Below are positions 1-11,924 of a stretch of DNA of 64,000 nt, piece after piece. The notes under the pieces were generated by a model. It was not told the origin of the DNA, did not search any database, and saw only the letters and a program-made list of their open reading frames with translations. Both the position numbers and the translations under genes were made by a program. Numbering within the stretch: the first letter of the stretch is position 1; the number at the start of each line of letters is the position of its first letter. Source of the DNA: Monilinia fructicola (lineage: Eukaryota > Ascomycota > Leotiomycetes > Helotiales > Sclerotiniaceae); contig VICG01000011.1 in the NCBI GenBank assembly GCA_008692225.1, positions 2,271,010-2,335,009 on the forward strand, read 5' to 3'.

Positions 1-995
1 TGCTTCTGGATATGAATGTAAGTGGGATCAAACCCATCTTACTGTTGTTGAGCCCAGTCCGTGAACTCAGTACTAATAACGATATGTTGCAGCTGATATT
101 GGTGACGATGGTGGAGATACGACTGATGATGAAGATTGGAGAGAGAATCGCCCTGAAGCAGACGAATCCATGCCTCGAGGCAATTCACCAAAACCTCCAC
201 CATGCCTTGGCTTCCGAATTCAACGAAAAAAGGGTCAACCTGATGTCATAACTTGGTATCACAATACAGATGTACCGTTTGTCATATTGGACGAGCATGG
301 CAAGGACCTCTTAATGTACTCCACCGATCCCACCCTCCTGCTGAAGGATGCTAGCTCACCATCCCCACTTAGAAATGGCAGTATGGAACAGTACAACCCA
401 GTCCTTAGCAACCAAGCAAACGTCATGATGAATGCAGTGACAGATACTTCGTTGGAATTCGGACCTTATCCCCAGAGCGATTACCACGCCACCCAGGAAG
501 CCTTCCTCGAAAGCAACATTCTCACGAATGAGAATGTTGTTCGTCCAACAAGTAGTTCATCCTACGATGGTAGTGAGAGCCAAAGTGAACCTCTCCTATG
601 GGCTGACTTGGTTCACTTGGATGAGAATGAGGACCAGGATACGATGAATGAACCGATACAAGCTCACGACTCCTCCATAAACACTGACGATGGGCTTCAT
701 CCTCTTCTGGTACATCTAGACAAAGGTACCAATGTCGGCGCTTTTCGCCTGAATCGACAAAACGAAAACCTCATTAACAGCAATACTATATCCAAAGATG
801 CACTTGCATTTGGTACATCCACGATCAAAGGTGTTAAGAATGGGCATCTTGACTCTCTCACTACCTCTTTAACGCCACGAAGAAAAACCCAAATACCTCA
901 TGCCATCGAGCCCCGCGAGTGAAGTCGCGAACCGGAAGCGGAAGTCAACCTCCCAGGGACGTAAGTCTCACAAGAGGAATCGCAGCAAGGCCTAA
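1..995 (+). CDS. 3' end of a hypothetical, probably nuclear protein (5' end outside window)
   Basis: Partial gene; the start lies left of the window. The reading frame enters at base 2, is interrupted by an intron at 18-92 (GTAAGT donor, TACTAATAAC branch site, TTGCAG acceptor), and continues through an acidic stretch (DIGDDGGDTTDDEDW) into the long ORF from 170. Unspliced, the ORF stops at 922. A second intron at 831-882 (52 bp, donor GTGTTA, acceptor CGAAG) restores a frame with a strongly basic tail, RKRKSTSQGRKSHKRNR, ending at 995; this looks like a bipartite nuclear localisation signal, so I prefer the spliced end. The protein is Ser/Asn/Asp-rich with no domain I recognise. A transcriptional or chromatin role is only a guess from the acidic region and basic tail. 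The gene itself is well supported; the last exon is moderately supported. Confidence 0.6.
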
Positions 996-3895
996 AATGA
1001 CCTTGCATGAATGTTGCCTAAGATTCTCGAGCTCATGACTGCACGCTGGATCTCGATATACATTACATTGGCAATGATCCATTACGACTGATGGACGGCA
1101 TGGCACCTTTTGACTGTCATCCCTGGCCTCAGCTTTCTTTGTGTTAAATTATTTCTTTGTGGATTGTATATTATGATGATGGCGAATTGGCATTAGACAA
1201 AAGCATGCTCATTATACACAAAAGTCCATAGACTTTGTTCGTGCCACTATGCATATATCCCGTTTGTTGAAGTGGAGGGTATATGAAAGTTCTTGTCCAA
1301 GTCTCTTTTTTGCATTTATTCTCTCGAGCCTACAGGTTTTTCAATTGAATTGGCGGTTGGGTCACGAACTTTCCTACCTATGGTACACGTTTACCTGCCA
1401 AGGAATTTCTATCGTGGCGTATTTTGTATTGGGGATATATGATTGGAAGATATTCTATACTCTATCTAGGTGGACTAGTGTTGCACACTTTGCTAATGAC
1501 ATGAATCAATATGGGATGGAATACTCTCCCGAATACGGTCTGCTTGGTGCAGAATTTTGTATCCCATCTCATTCAGCGATTTCTCTAGTCGCGTGGTAAT
1601 AATGCAGACTAGGATGGAAGTGGAAAAGGAAAGTGGTTCAGCGACAGACAATCAAGATCGAGTAATACAAAAACAAGTTAAAGCTTCTATTTATATTGCC
1701 TTGAGACCCTTGTGACTGTGAGATAATTATAAATAACATGAATGGACATGCGTCTTGACGAGAAAATGTCCCTCTCCCAAGTGCAAACCCAAACTCTTCG
1801 TCAAATGGCAAATATCTTTTCTACTCCAGCAACATACAACAAGATATCTAATCACTTGCAAATACTGCTGGTCCACCTAGCCCTCTATTTCCTTCATGCC
1901 TGATTCTCCAGTGAGCGCGATCCATGTGGCTATGATATAACATTATCGTAAATACTTGCCCACGGAAAACACCACGGTGAGACCTCCAAGTAGAAGTTCC
2001 CATCTTGGGAGGCGATATGGAGTGATACACGGTGGGGCGGCGAGTGCACTCACTGCCCTTTTCCTGCTTCGGATGTATCCTTGGTTTTGATTGGATGGTA
2101 GTGATTTGTTGTTGGATTCAAATCGGAAGGGGGATTGAAAGAGGGCCCTGTTGCAATGTTGGGAAGAGGGGCGGCGAGGGCGTTATTGGGAAAGAGGAGG
2201 GGCTCTTGGATATCTTTTGAGGGGTGGGAAGGTAGAAGGTGAAAGGAGGAATGGAGCTTGGGGGTGGGAGATGGGTAGGAGAGGTGTGAGTCGGACAAAA
2301 CGAGATTCGAAAAAACACCCATTGCAAAGTCCTGGCATCGTAAGGGGCAGATTCTGATATTTCACCTCTGCGGATATTCCATGGGCAACATGCATGATAT
2401 CATTTGAGCTAAACATGGAGGAGAACCCTGGGTCAGTTACCGGGTGATGAACTTAGTTAGACCGTTGGATGTAGATAATTTATCTCGAAATTATGATCAT
2501 CAGGGGCGTGCAGACATTGGAAAGGGTTTGAATTCCTGTATTCGCATTCTCTTCATCTCAAGGAGTCGCCGACAGTAGCAATATGGAAAAGCTACGGGCG
2601 TTGGATGAGATGGATTAATTACGCATGTGAGAATCTCCGAAGAATACGAGTTGATAAGGTCACGTGATAAAGCAAAGCATAAGGTTATCGCTGTCAATTT
2701 AGAATGGCTTCAATAATCATTCAACGATACGATAAAGACGACCCTTTGGAAAGATGTCATATCGTCACTAAGATGATCCAAACAATAACATTCGAATTTC
2801 ATGGCTCCGTGTAAGATTTTAAGAAACTATTTCGGTTTGCCCTTTGACCTGGCGACCCCCTTGCCGAGAAGGAAAATATAATCGATTTTAACGGTTACGT
2901 GATCATTGAGCGTTACAACAACATCTATAACCCATAGATCTTCACCCGATAACACGCAACCGACCTGCTGCCGCTTCGTATAGGGCATCTACTAGTCACC
3001 ACACGTCCGAATCCTCACGGAGCCTCAGTATCCACCCACCATGTGACCCGCACAGTGTAATATGTAGCTGGTATCTGAAACCCCCCAGATCCCTCCCTGA
3101 TCGTCGTTGGTACTGCACTAATTATATACAACACAGTACAGTAGTACTGTAATGTATACAGTATTTCAGAACACCCCGGTCGGTTCCTGACCGCGTCGGT
3201 GGAATCCCGTATCATGTCGTTCTAACCCGAGCGATCGGTTCCTTATCTAATTTACGGGGGAAAATCGGGTGGTCTCTGCGTGTCGTTTTGCGTGCGTAAT
3301 GAACGTGTTTTGGGGTTTAGTGTTCCAGGGGTGTGGTTCGCACTTGTTGGGATGTTTGGATTTCTTTTGGGAGGATGTGAGGCTCTGTGTTTGGGGGTTG
3401 GAGGAGAATGGGATGGGATGGGATGGGATGGTACTGACACTTGTATGAGGTGTGATGAATCTATATTTCAATTGTCAACGAACTTGGCTTATTGAATCTG
3501 CAATGAGTAAATTTGTGAGCAGACTCTTATTAAGATCTGGAGTGAAGGGTGGTATGAGACAGTCACCGCGCGGATGGCCATATGCATACAAGTAAGAGTT
3601 TTGCAATCACAGAGAAGCATAACAATAATCAAATGTGTCAAAAGAAAACCATATATTATTCTGATTTTGTGTATACTAATTATTAAGTATAATCATTGTT
3701 GTCGTTGTTGTCGTTGTCATCGTTGTCATTACCCCTGTTATCTGTGTAGTGATCGTGTGTGTAGTCATCATTCGTGTATTATTCCACCTCGCCGTGCCAT
3801 TTTTGGCTTGTGTATCAATGTCCTCCCCTTCAAGTCTCGTAACTATCTTTCCGTTGATACATCAGACTAGCTTATATGAGACAGCTCAAGGGTCT
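996..3895. other. Intergenic, no convincing gene
   Basis: About 2.9 kb between two genes. Short ORFs here (for example 1249-1599 and the overlapping set at 2032-2416) overlap one another on both strands, lack introns and have low-complexity translations. A GGGAT tandem run lies at 3409-3431, and 3120-3165 carries repeated AGTAC/ACTGTA words. I see nothing else that supports a feature. Confidence 0.6.
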
Positions 3896-4401
3896 TCAGT
3901 TTGATTCTATTGTCATCTGTCAATTTTTGTGCAAATGAGGTAGATTTGATAGGGTGAACTTACATCTCTGACTGCGTATTCGTAAAGACAATTAACATTT
4001 GTGGAAGGACTATAGAAGGGCAAACCAGTACCCTTAATGGCCGCTGCTGGGCCTGCAAAACTGCCGATGGTAGCTGGTGCAACAATATCTTGATAGGCAG
4101 CCGAGGAAGCGTTCTTTGAAATGGTGGTTGTCAATGTGAATGGTGTTTTGATGGAAATCGATTTTCCTTCAAAGGTAACAGCTTTTTTGGCGTTAATAAC
4201 ACCAATGGCCTGTGGTTCTGGGAAGTCGGGAAGGAAGTCTGGGTAGTACCAGAAAGCAGAGGCGTAGGAAGCTTGGGTTACATTATTGTAGCAGTTGGCG
4301 AGGATGTAGAGTTCGGAAGTATCGCGCTTGGCAGCGGGAATGGGAGAGGAGATGGTGAGGCTAGTGAGTGCCAAGAGGCCGGTGATGAATGAAGCAAGCA
4401 T
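3896..4401 (-). CDS. Small secreted protein (candidate apoplastic effector)
   Basis: Exon 1 is 4401-3964; an intron at 3963-3917 (GTAAGT donor, GACAG acceptor, 47 bp) leads to a seven-codon last exon ending at 3896, giving 152 aa; without splicing the frame stops at 3913 (162 aa). The N-terminus is a clear signal peptide (hydrophobic MLASFITGLLALTSLTISS) followed by a Lys-Arg site near residues 25-26 that could be cut by a Kex2 protease. Only two cysteines remain (in ANCYNN and VNCLYEY), close to each end of the mature chain, so one disulphide is possible. There are N-glycosylation sequons such as NVT and NAS. I recognise no domain; small size, secretion and lack of homology by eye make it an effector candidate, which is inference. 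It stands alone, with no neighbour within 2 kb. Confidence 0.7.
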
Positions 4402-6321
4402 TTTTGTGGTTAGGGCTGATGAGTTTAATGAGTAGGTGTAGAATCTGACTGAATAGAAGGCAGTATTGGAGATCTTGACTTTTGGATGATGAGGAGCATT
4501 ACACAGAGGCGAGACTTTCTTATATACCTCTAAAGCAACCTACCTTCGGAGAAGCTCTTCGGATAGAGAACAAAAACTCCGTCTTGTCCACTCTTCCCAG
4601 TAAGCTGAACCTTATTCTTGTGTCCAGAAATGGTCTGATGAGCTCTGTCTACCACCTGCTAGATTGGCTTGCGATTGAGTGACAAATCGATTCAACACCA
4701 GGACATATCTCTGTTAAACTTCTCGCAGCGACCACATATCAAGAAAACGAAAGATAATGAAAACTACAATAAAGTTCTGTACCTGGAGATCTATCGACCC
4801 ACTATCTCTTTCATGACATTTCATATCTGACCCGGAGCTTGAGACAAACCTGGGTTGAACTTAGGCTCCGACTTCCGAGAAACTCGACTGGCAGTCTTTT
4901 AACCTAGAGCTCGCAGCCGATAGACAATTTCTGCTCTTGCGTCTCGCATGCATCTCGCATGCATATAATTGAGGTGCGATATTGTAGCCAAGTGACTCAT
5001 GGGAGCTGAATCATATGCCATTTTGAACAGTTGCGGAAAATCATGCGAATGGCTTGCAGCTTGCTTGCCATAAATATAGACTTTTTAATATATGAAAGAG
5101 AAAGGCCAGGAAGATTATCGACATTCAAGGTCCAGATTTGCAAAAACCACTTTGGCATGTTCCGGATCATACAGTCGAACGAAAAATACATGGATGTATG
5201 GATGGTCCACTTTCTTGCCGCGCTTCCCAGCCTTCCAGCCTTGAAGAAAATTGTCGAGATCATCAATACCCTTGCCCTGCTCTGCCAGACACGCGAAGCC
5301 TACCTCGGCCAAAGTGACTACAGTAGAGTAGTAAGGTAACTTGTTGCATAAGCAGATCCGTGTATCTGTTGTTCTTTGTTTTTGGCCAAAATTTCGAGTG
5401 GAGGTTGAGCAGCACATCATACAGACGGCTACGCTGCTGGTCTGTAAGCTTGTTATCTGCAGCAAACATTTTGATCCGAGTGAAGTGAAAGCTAGTCCCT
5501 CGTAGGGATACGTGGAATGCTGTGCGGCTGTGGTTGTCTCGCACAGTAGCTATTCTTTCTCTCAACGCATGGAATATGTATGCGTCAGTATCATACCCTT
5601 CCAAGGTTAATGCAGCATGTGTTATGACTGATAATTGACACATTATGAATTGATTATGACATTTCTGAGTGTTTGGAGTCAGAAATGTCGGTCTGGTGGC
5701 TCCAAAGATGATGGAATAACCTGGGATAATATGGGTATTACTGTATGTAAGATCTTACCTTGGAAAAATCAAGATAATTACGAGTGAGTTGTGAAATGAA
5801 TGGGTTGTCAACTTGTCAACTTTTCACCAGCAGTCCCATGTACATACAATACAGCACATCGGTTATCTCCAAATGAAAACTTCGATTTAATCCTAGCTTG
5901 AGCCTGGTTGCGGTTGAAAAAGGTTCAGGTTGGATCCATCTAATGAACTCCATATTACCGAATATCAGGTTATGTAAGAAGTCACGGTGGGCAGGGTAGG
6001 GATAATTGGCGAGATCCGCAAGGAAGATGCAGGCAAGACTTCAATAAACCTCATCGGGAAGGTGGATCTTCCCGTCTAACGGCTGTCAAACTATTAAAAG
6101 AAAAGATGGACTATTCGACACTGTACTGTATTGTTGTGGCAATGGATCTCCGGGAGAGTGGAGTGCGGTCAAAAAAGCATCGACTAATTAGCTGCTGTAC
6201 AAGCAAAACTTATCGACTGCATTATCAAAAATCTATTTTCGATTGCTAACCGTCCCTTCTGCAGTTCATCGGGCGTATTTAGTTCTTAGATATTGGTGTA
6301 TTGACTACCCTTGGCTTCCCT
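4402..6321. other. Intergenic with a possible broken ORF at 5115-5643 (minus)
   Basis: No clear gene. On the minus strand two overlapping frames (5643-5263 and 5465-5115) together give a protein-like but unrecognised sequence: the first frame carries YDTDAYIFHALRERIATVRD, the second AEVGFACLAEQGKGIDDLDN. They would join near 5335-5345 only by a one-base shift, since no normal-sized intron fits. It may be a decayed gene or chance. The rest shows nothing I can support. Confidence 0.3.
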
Positions 6322-6969
6322 CTAAGAACAACAACACTTTCTAGCACCATTACCCCAAATCTTCTTCAACAGGCCACAGAATCTATTGTTTTCCCCTTCA
6401 CCCTCCCCCTCCCCCTCCCCCTCTTCACGTTGATCAAGCATTGCTGCAATTCTTCTCTCCTTTATTGATCCTGGATCATTTTCTTTTAATCCCAAGTTGC
6501 TTCCTAAACATTCAACCTGTCGATTATAGACGTCTAGATTCACGTTCTCAAAGCTTTCCTTACACCCTTCTTTCATTTCCTCCACAACAACAACAACGGA
6601 TCTTCTCTCTTCGATCCTTGATGTCCTTGATCCAATCCCCAACCCAAACCCAAAATCTCGGGCTATGTTCAAGCCAGGTAAGTCGATGCTTGGTTGACCA
6701 AAAGTTTCTTCTTCGGGAAGTGAGAGTGTCAATGACGTTTTAGATCTTGATGCCGACTCTGGTTCTCCGGGCCTGCGAATTCTGACTGAAGAATGCGGTG
6801 TTGAATTCAAGGCATCTGGTGTGAGTGATTTGATAATGTCTGCTGTATTTGAAGAATGTTTGGGGGAACCATTCAAGGATGTTGTATTGAGGAACAAAAT
6901 ACCGGGTGTAGAAGGTCGTGAACGACCCCGAGATGGGGGCTTCATGATTGGAGTATTGGGATCTGTCAT
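6322..6969 (-). CDS. Hypothetical protein, low complexity, cysteine-rich C-terminus
   Basis: A single-exon ORF of 215 aa. The N-terminal half is Ser/Thr/Pro/Arg-rich (GRSRPSTPG, SSVRIRRPGEPES) and probably disordered. Residues about 185-195 are an EGEGEGEGEGE run encoded by a C-rich tract (6397-6425 on the plus strand; G-rich on the coding strand, a possible G-quadruplex). The last residues are KCCCS, so the final four fit a loose CaaX prenylation pattern, and the adjacent cysteines could be palmitoylated; membrane attachment is inference. It has no signal peptide, no membrane segment and no recognised domain. It lies 0.66 kb downstream of the end of the large zinc-finger gene, on the same strand. 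It could be a real lineage-restricted gene; length and codon quality favour this, but no intron or domain confirms it. Confidence 0.5.
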   Translation of the reverse strand: MTDPNTPIMKPPSRGRSRPSTPGILFLNTTSLNGSPKHSSNTADIIKSLTPDALNSTPHSSVRIRRPGEPESASRSKTSLTLSLPEEETFGQPSIDLPGLNIARDFGFGLGIGSRTSRIEERRSVVVVVEEMKEGCKESFENVNLDVYNRQVECLGSNLGLKENDPGSIKERRIAAMLDQREEGEGEGEGEGENNRFCGLLKKIWGNGARKCCCS

Positions 6970-7627
6970 AACTTTGGACCTTTTGATTTATTTTTTTAAG
7001 TTAATTTTGCGATTCGAATTTCAAGGTTCAGAAAGAAATGAATAGGTTGAGGAGATCTAAACCAAGACATCTCGTGTTGTGTCGATTTGTCTACTGTTAC
7101 ACATTTCAATCCATGTCTTTGAATGGGAAATTGGTGTGACGGCATTCTTCCCATAACAGCTTGAGGTTTGATCTCTCCGGAAATTTTCAAGCATAAATTG
7201 CCATTCGATATGCCTACTAGATAATGACTCGGATTTGGGCGAACCCATCTCGTTTCTCTGCAGGCTGTTTTCTTCGATTTGATCCTACCACAGTCTTTGG
7301 CTATGCTATAGAATATCCCGTTGCAGACATTTTTTCCGACCGAGAACGGCCACAATCCCCCCGCCCGCCCCCCTTCTTTCCAAGATTGCCAGAACGGTGC
7401 TGAGAAAAAAATGGATAAGTAGGCTTGATGAATGCAGAAACAAAAGGGTCTTCTGATAGCGGAAGCAGGAGAAGGGGGAGGGGGATGGGGAGGGGAGGGG
7501 AGGGGGGAGGCATTGGCTTCTTAGATGCTCCCAGTTGTGCGTGTAATTTTGGCATTGATCAATAGACCTCGGCCAGCCCGAACAACGAGAAAACGACCAT
7601 GTTGATGTTAATGTTAATGTTACCCTC
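6970..7627. other. Intergenic with G-rich tract
   Basis: No gene. A run of G blocks at 7471-7511 (several GGGG/GGGGG groups separated by one or two bases) could form a G-quadruplex on the plus strand, about 120 bp past the stop codon of the minus-strand gene that ends at 7628, so probably in or near its 3' untranslated region. Confidence 0.5.
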
Positions 7628-10600
7628 TCACATAACCAACAAACTCTGCACAGCCCCCACACTAATCGCTGCAAAGCTGACCATATACCCCGCTATTGCA
7701 AAAGCATCTTGAATACTATGTTCATACACTACCCACAAAATTCCAAGAATTAAGCTTCCCACTCCGAATATAACAAATGCAATGATCCAGATACTTTTCA
7801 TATCCCATCCTTCCACAAATTCTAGACCCCAGCCAAAGTTTGTAGGTTCCCCTTTTTTGCAATAGAGTTTCTCTCTCAGCTTTTTAGGAAGGCGATCAAG
7901 ACACACTGTATCTTCATCGGCGTGTGAGGGGTTAAGAAAAAGATGCATAAGGTGGTTACCACCTATTGGGGGGATAACTTCAGGAAATGCAGGTGAGTAA
8001 CGATAGTCAATGTGACCGGGAGGTGGTATAACGTCTTTTTGGCGGACATCGATGAGGGTGCTTCGGTACATCTCAAAGTGAACGAATTTTATGGATTTGA
8101 GAGTTTTGAATGAGATGGAATTGAAGAAACGACCCCTCACTGATTTGTAATTGGAGCGCAGATTAGTGAAGAGAGACTGATCAGACTTGGGTTCAAGGCG
8201 ATGAAGGTCTAGTTGTAGAAGTCGAGTAGCGTAGCGGCCGGAGGGATAACATAGAAGAAGATATAAAAACTCCACCGGAAGCGGTGTTGGTTCAGGAGCT
8301 TTTGGGTTGTTCGGTTCTAGTTGACTTTTTGGTGGTTCACGAGTTGGAAGTCCGGATTCGAGGCCTTTTCGAGGGGAGTTCGAGTTCCAAAGGTTGAACA
8401 CATAGGAGAAACTGCTCGAGAAAGATTTACTGCAGCCACTGATAACCGAGCTTTGGCTCGTGTTAGTGCTCCCTGATTCATAGCTTGTGAGGGCTTGTTT
8501 GAGTCGATTGGCTGCTCCAGGACGAAGTTCCGCAAAGTCGTCATAAATTCGGTGTCCGCATCTCTGTCACCATCAGCTTGTACTTAGGAAATTGTAATTT
8601 CATCAGCCAAAACTTACGCAACGCCATTCAATCCTTTTCTTTCCATCTGCGACCGGTGGTCTCTTCCATATTGTAATGGAGTTAGCTAGTAGTGCCAACT
8701 TTTGTGAGATTGGATGATACACCCTTCTGAGTATCTCAAAGGTCATACTTGGGGGAGGTTGTGAAACTTTGGTAAGTTCAATGAGCGTTTCCGTAGGTTC
8801 TTCTGCACCTCCAGAAAGCATAACAACTTCTTTGTAAGCGTCCTCATATGTTTCACGCAGGGCAGTCGTCAGAATGTTTTTTTTGACAGATGAACTATTC
8901 TGTCGACTAAGCGACTGTATTTTTTGTGAATGGATAAAAACCCGCAACTTCTCGCGGAATGATTCGAATGCCCTTGAATCCCTGACAAAATTCTCAAGAT
9001 GTTGAAAATCATTTGGTGTATCCTCAGAACTCTCAGATGCACTGTCAGAATCGTCGTCCATGTCCAAATCCCTTTCTTTTTCTTCTGCTCCAATGATCGA
9101 AAGGATTGCATCATTGACACCGGTATTCGCACTTTTTTGTGCTTTTTCTGTTCGTAGAGTACTGCAAATAATGTGCGCAGAGTTTCTTGCACGAAAACGA
9201 ACAAGATGTGCTGCCTGTCGCTCTTCCCGAGTTTGAGCTTCCTTTCGAAGTTCAACGGCAAAGGCTTTCAATAAACGACCGAGGTTTCGTTCAAATCGTC
9301 CTCGAGACATCATGATTTCCCACAACGCGTCTTCACAAAGTTGCTTTATGACCATATCATCAAGGAGTAGACGTACCAAGCGATCAGTTGCAGTCTGAGA
9401 AACCGATAGAGATGACATGGAGGATCCAGAAGCTAGTGATATTGCTGAGAATATACTGTCCGCAACTGAAACTACAGATTCCGTAGCCGAGAATTCGAAA
9501 GAATTATGGCTTTGATCATCGGGAATATCTACCTCATCAAGGGGTAGTCTTGGAACAAAACCAGCATTTGTGCCATCTCTGGTTGACAATGAAGGTGCAG
9601 AATTTGATGATCCAAGGCTCTGTCTCTGCTGATTGTGCGCGAGAAGATTGCGAAATGCTTCCATGTGGTCTTCTTTGTGCATTTCCAAAGTTTTTCTAGG
9701 CCAGCCTTGTCCAAGTAGCTTACTTTGGACTGCATTACCGAGCGCTATTATCGCATCTTCTAGTTCATTTCCCATCATTTGATCGAACCACCGTGACTTT
9801 TCAAATAGTGAATTCCCGAGATCGATTGCTGATTCTTTCAATTTTTCTTCGATATCTTGTGAGCCAATGCCTTGCACCAATCTATCTAGCACGCAAATAT
9901 TTCTCTCTAGAACTAATCCACTTTCCTGCGTCTTAAGATCTCTTGCCACAAGCCATCCTTCTCCATGTCGGTATAAAATATCAATGACTTGCCCTTCTAC
10001 TATAATTACTTCATTATCATTCCCTAGTCGAAAATCAGACAATGCAATGGCCTTTCCGTGCATCTCATTGTCATTCTTATTTTCATGAACATTGATTGCA
10101 ATATCAGGATCGATTTCTCGGCCTTTGAACGGAACTTCGGGGGCATCTGCCCATGTTTCAGTTGCGCCAGCGTGGAGAGATTTTGTGGAACAACTTCCCA
10201 AGTTAAAATCTTTGGATTGGTTTCGTGAAGAGGATTGATCCGCCGGCGAAATTGCAAACTTAAAGTTACTCAAATGACCACTCCCTATCTTTTTGAGAAA
10301 CTTCAACTCATCCTTCATATTGGAGAACTGGTCATGAGTTTCATTTTCTTCGCCCGAGATGGCGAATTCCGGACCTTCTTGTTGGCTCTCTACAAGGTTG
10401 GGATTCATGTCTGGTATCGTGCCACTCTGTTCAATCATTTCAATAGGCTCAATGTGATTTGAAAGCTGGTGTATATCCGTATGAACTCGCTCCTGGTGCC
10501 CCAAGGTTAAGTCTTTGTTCAGTTCCACAGCCAGTTCGTGACCCAGCGTTGTTTTCTCCGTTCCTTTCGGCAAAATCTCCTGTAATTCACGCGGTATACT

Positions 10601-11924
10601 TCCACAACCATCCAAGTCACCATGATCAAATGCTTGAGTTGGTATTCTATTGTGAATGGGACCTTCTGAAAGATGATCATCTCCACGGTTCTCGGCGTCC
10701 AGGTTATGTGTAACTGACCATTCTTGATAATTTCGGGAACGTCGTAATCTCTTGGCAATGTTGGTATCATATGGAGTTCCCTGATTTTGAAAACCCACCA
10801 GCGTTTCATTTGTCTCTGGCGAGTAACCTCCTTTAGAAAGAATCTCTGAAAGAGCTGATGGATTGTTTCCTTCGGCAGATTTATTGTCCCATCCAGGAAT
10901 GGAAAGTGCATCATTCGTGGTTGTATTTGCAGTACTACCAATGACGGAATATTGATTGTCATGATGTCTGTCATCGGAAGTTGATGCATGTCTCTCGATA
11001 GAGTTATATTGAGATATTTTGGGACGAGAAAATTCCGACATGTTGTTTGACTGGATCTCTGAGTCAAAACGCTCTGCCAACAAATTCTGTTTTAAGTTTT
11101 CCCAACCAAGATCCGTCAAAGGACGGATATCTTGGATGGTTGTTCTATATGAAGGCATGCTGGCCAGCATATCTTTGGTCAAAGGAGGATTGAGCTCCAT
11201 ACACCGTCTCTCGATCTCTGCTCTTCTCTCAGCTTTCAGCTCCGCGATTTCAAGTGTGGATTTCTCGGATATGGGGTTTGTATACCCATAGCCGTCATGA
11301 CCGAGTTCTGCAGACAACTGACTAGATCTTCGTCTGCTCTCATTTGAGTTCGACGACTTATCAGCCCCGAGAGTTTCTCTTTTCATATTGTGTTTCCAAT
11401 AGGAGATTGTCTCATGATTAGGAATAGGTGCTTCATATCTTTGCATTTCAAATGGAGTATAGACTTTCTCCGGCTGCCGCTCACCTCGGGTCTTTACGCA
11501 ACCCATAGAAATGTGCTCCTGAAATGAAAGGTTAAGTTTGATAGGTTCAATCAATGGTACAAGGTATACTAACTTCAAGATCATTATTCTTCTGAAACAT
11601 CCCCTCACATTCATCGCAAGTATAAATCAGCCCTGAAGAATGTTTGTATCGGTGCCATTGCAAGTCTTCAGCCTTGTAAAATGATCGAGTACATTGATCA
11701 CACTTGAAGGTAAGTGAAAGCTCCATGAACTCTATCTGGCCATTAGAACTTCTGGGCATTTCCACGTCATGATCATGCCCCCCGGCGAAACTATTCTCAA
11801 TTCCTGTGCCGCTGTGCGAGGCTTCACCTGTTTGTCCTGCTGCATCATGGTTACTAGAAGAAATCACGCGCATTTTATCCTCCATTATTCTCTCCTCTAA
11901 TCGCTGCCTCCCAGAATTACCCAA
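7628..11924 (-). CDS. Large C2H2 zinc-finger / SH3-like protein with two C-terminal membrane helices
   Basis: Three exons, 11924-11574, 11518-8618 and 8563-7628, with introns of 55 and 54 bp; all phases agree and the product is 1395 aa. In order: a C2H2 finger (CDQC...HRYKH, residues about 72-95) and a second finger of C2HC form (CDECEGMF...H...C) that is only completed across the first splice; a long disordered region; an SH3-like module near residues 605-665 (ALSDFRLGNDNE...GEGWLVARD); a Ser/Asp-rich linker; then, across the second splice, a CGHRIYDDFAELRPGAA motif typical of a fungal family whose members start with C2H2 fingers. The C-terminus has two hydrophobic segments (IWIIAFVIFGVGSLILGILW and the last 25 residues). 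It is therefore probably membrane-anchored. Family recognition is from memory of this recurrent arrangement; its biochemical role is unknown. The frame agreement of all splices makes the model strong. Confidence 0.85.

Noticed and set aside
1249..1599. 116-codon ORF, somewhat hydrophobic
   Set aside because: No signal or domain, no intron logic, isolated in AT-biased intergenic DNA; likely chance.
2032..2416. Cluster of overlapping ORFs on both strands
   Set aside because: Overlapping frames on both strands from a purine-rich tract; low-complexity translations.
5115..5643. Two minus-strand frames that might form one gene
   Set aside because: They need a frame change that no normal intron provides, and I recognise nothing; mentioned only as a possible fragment.
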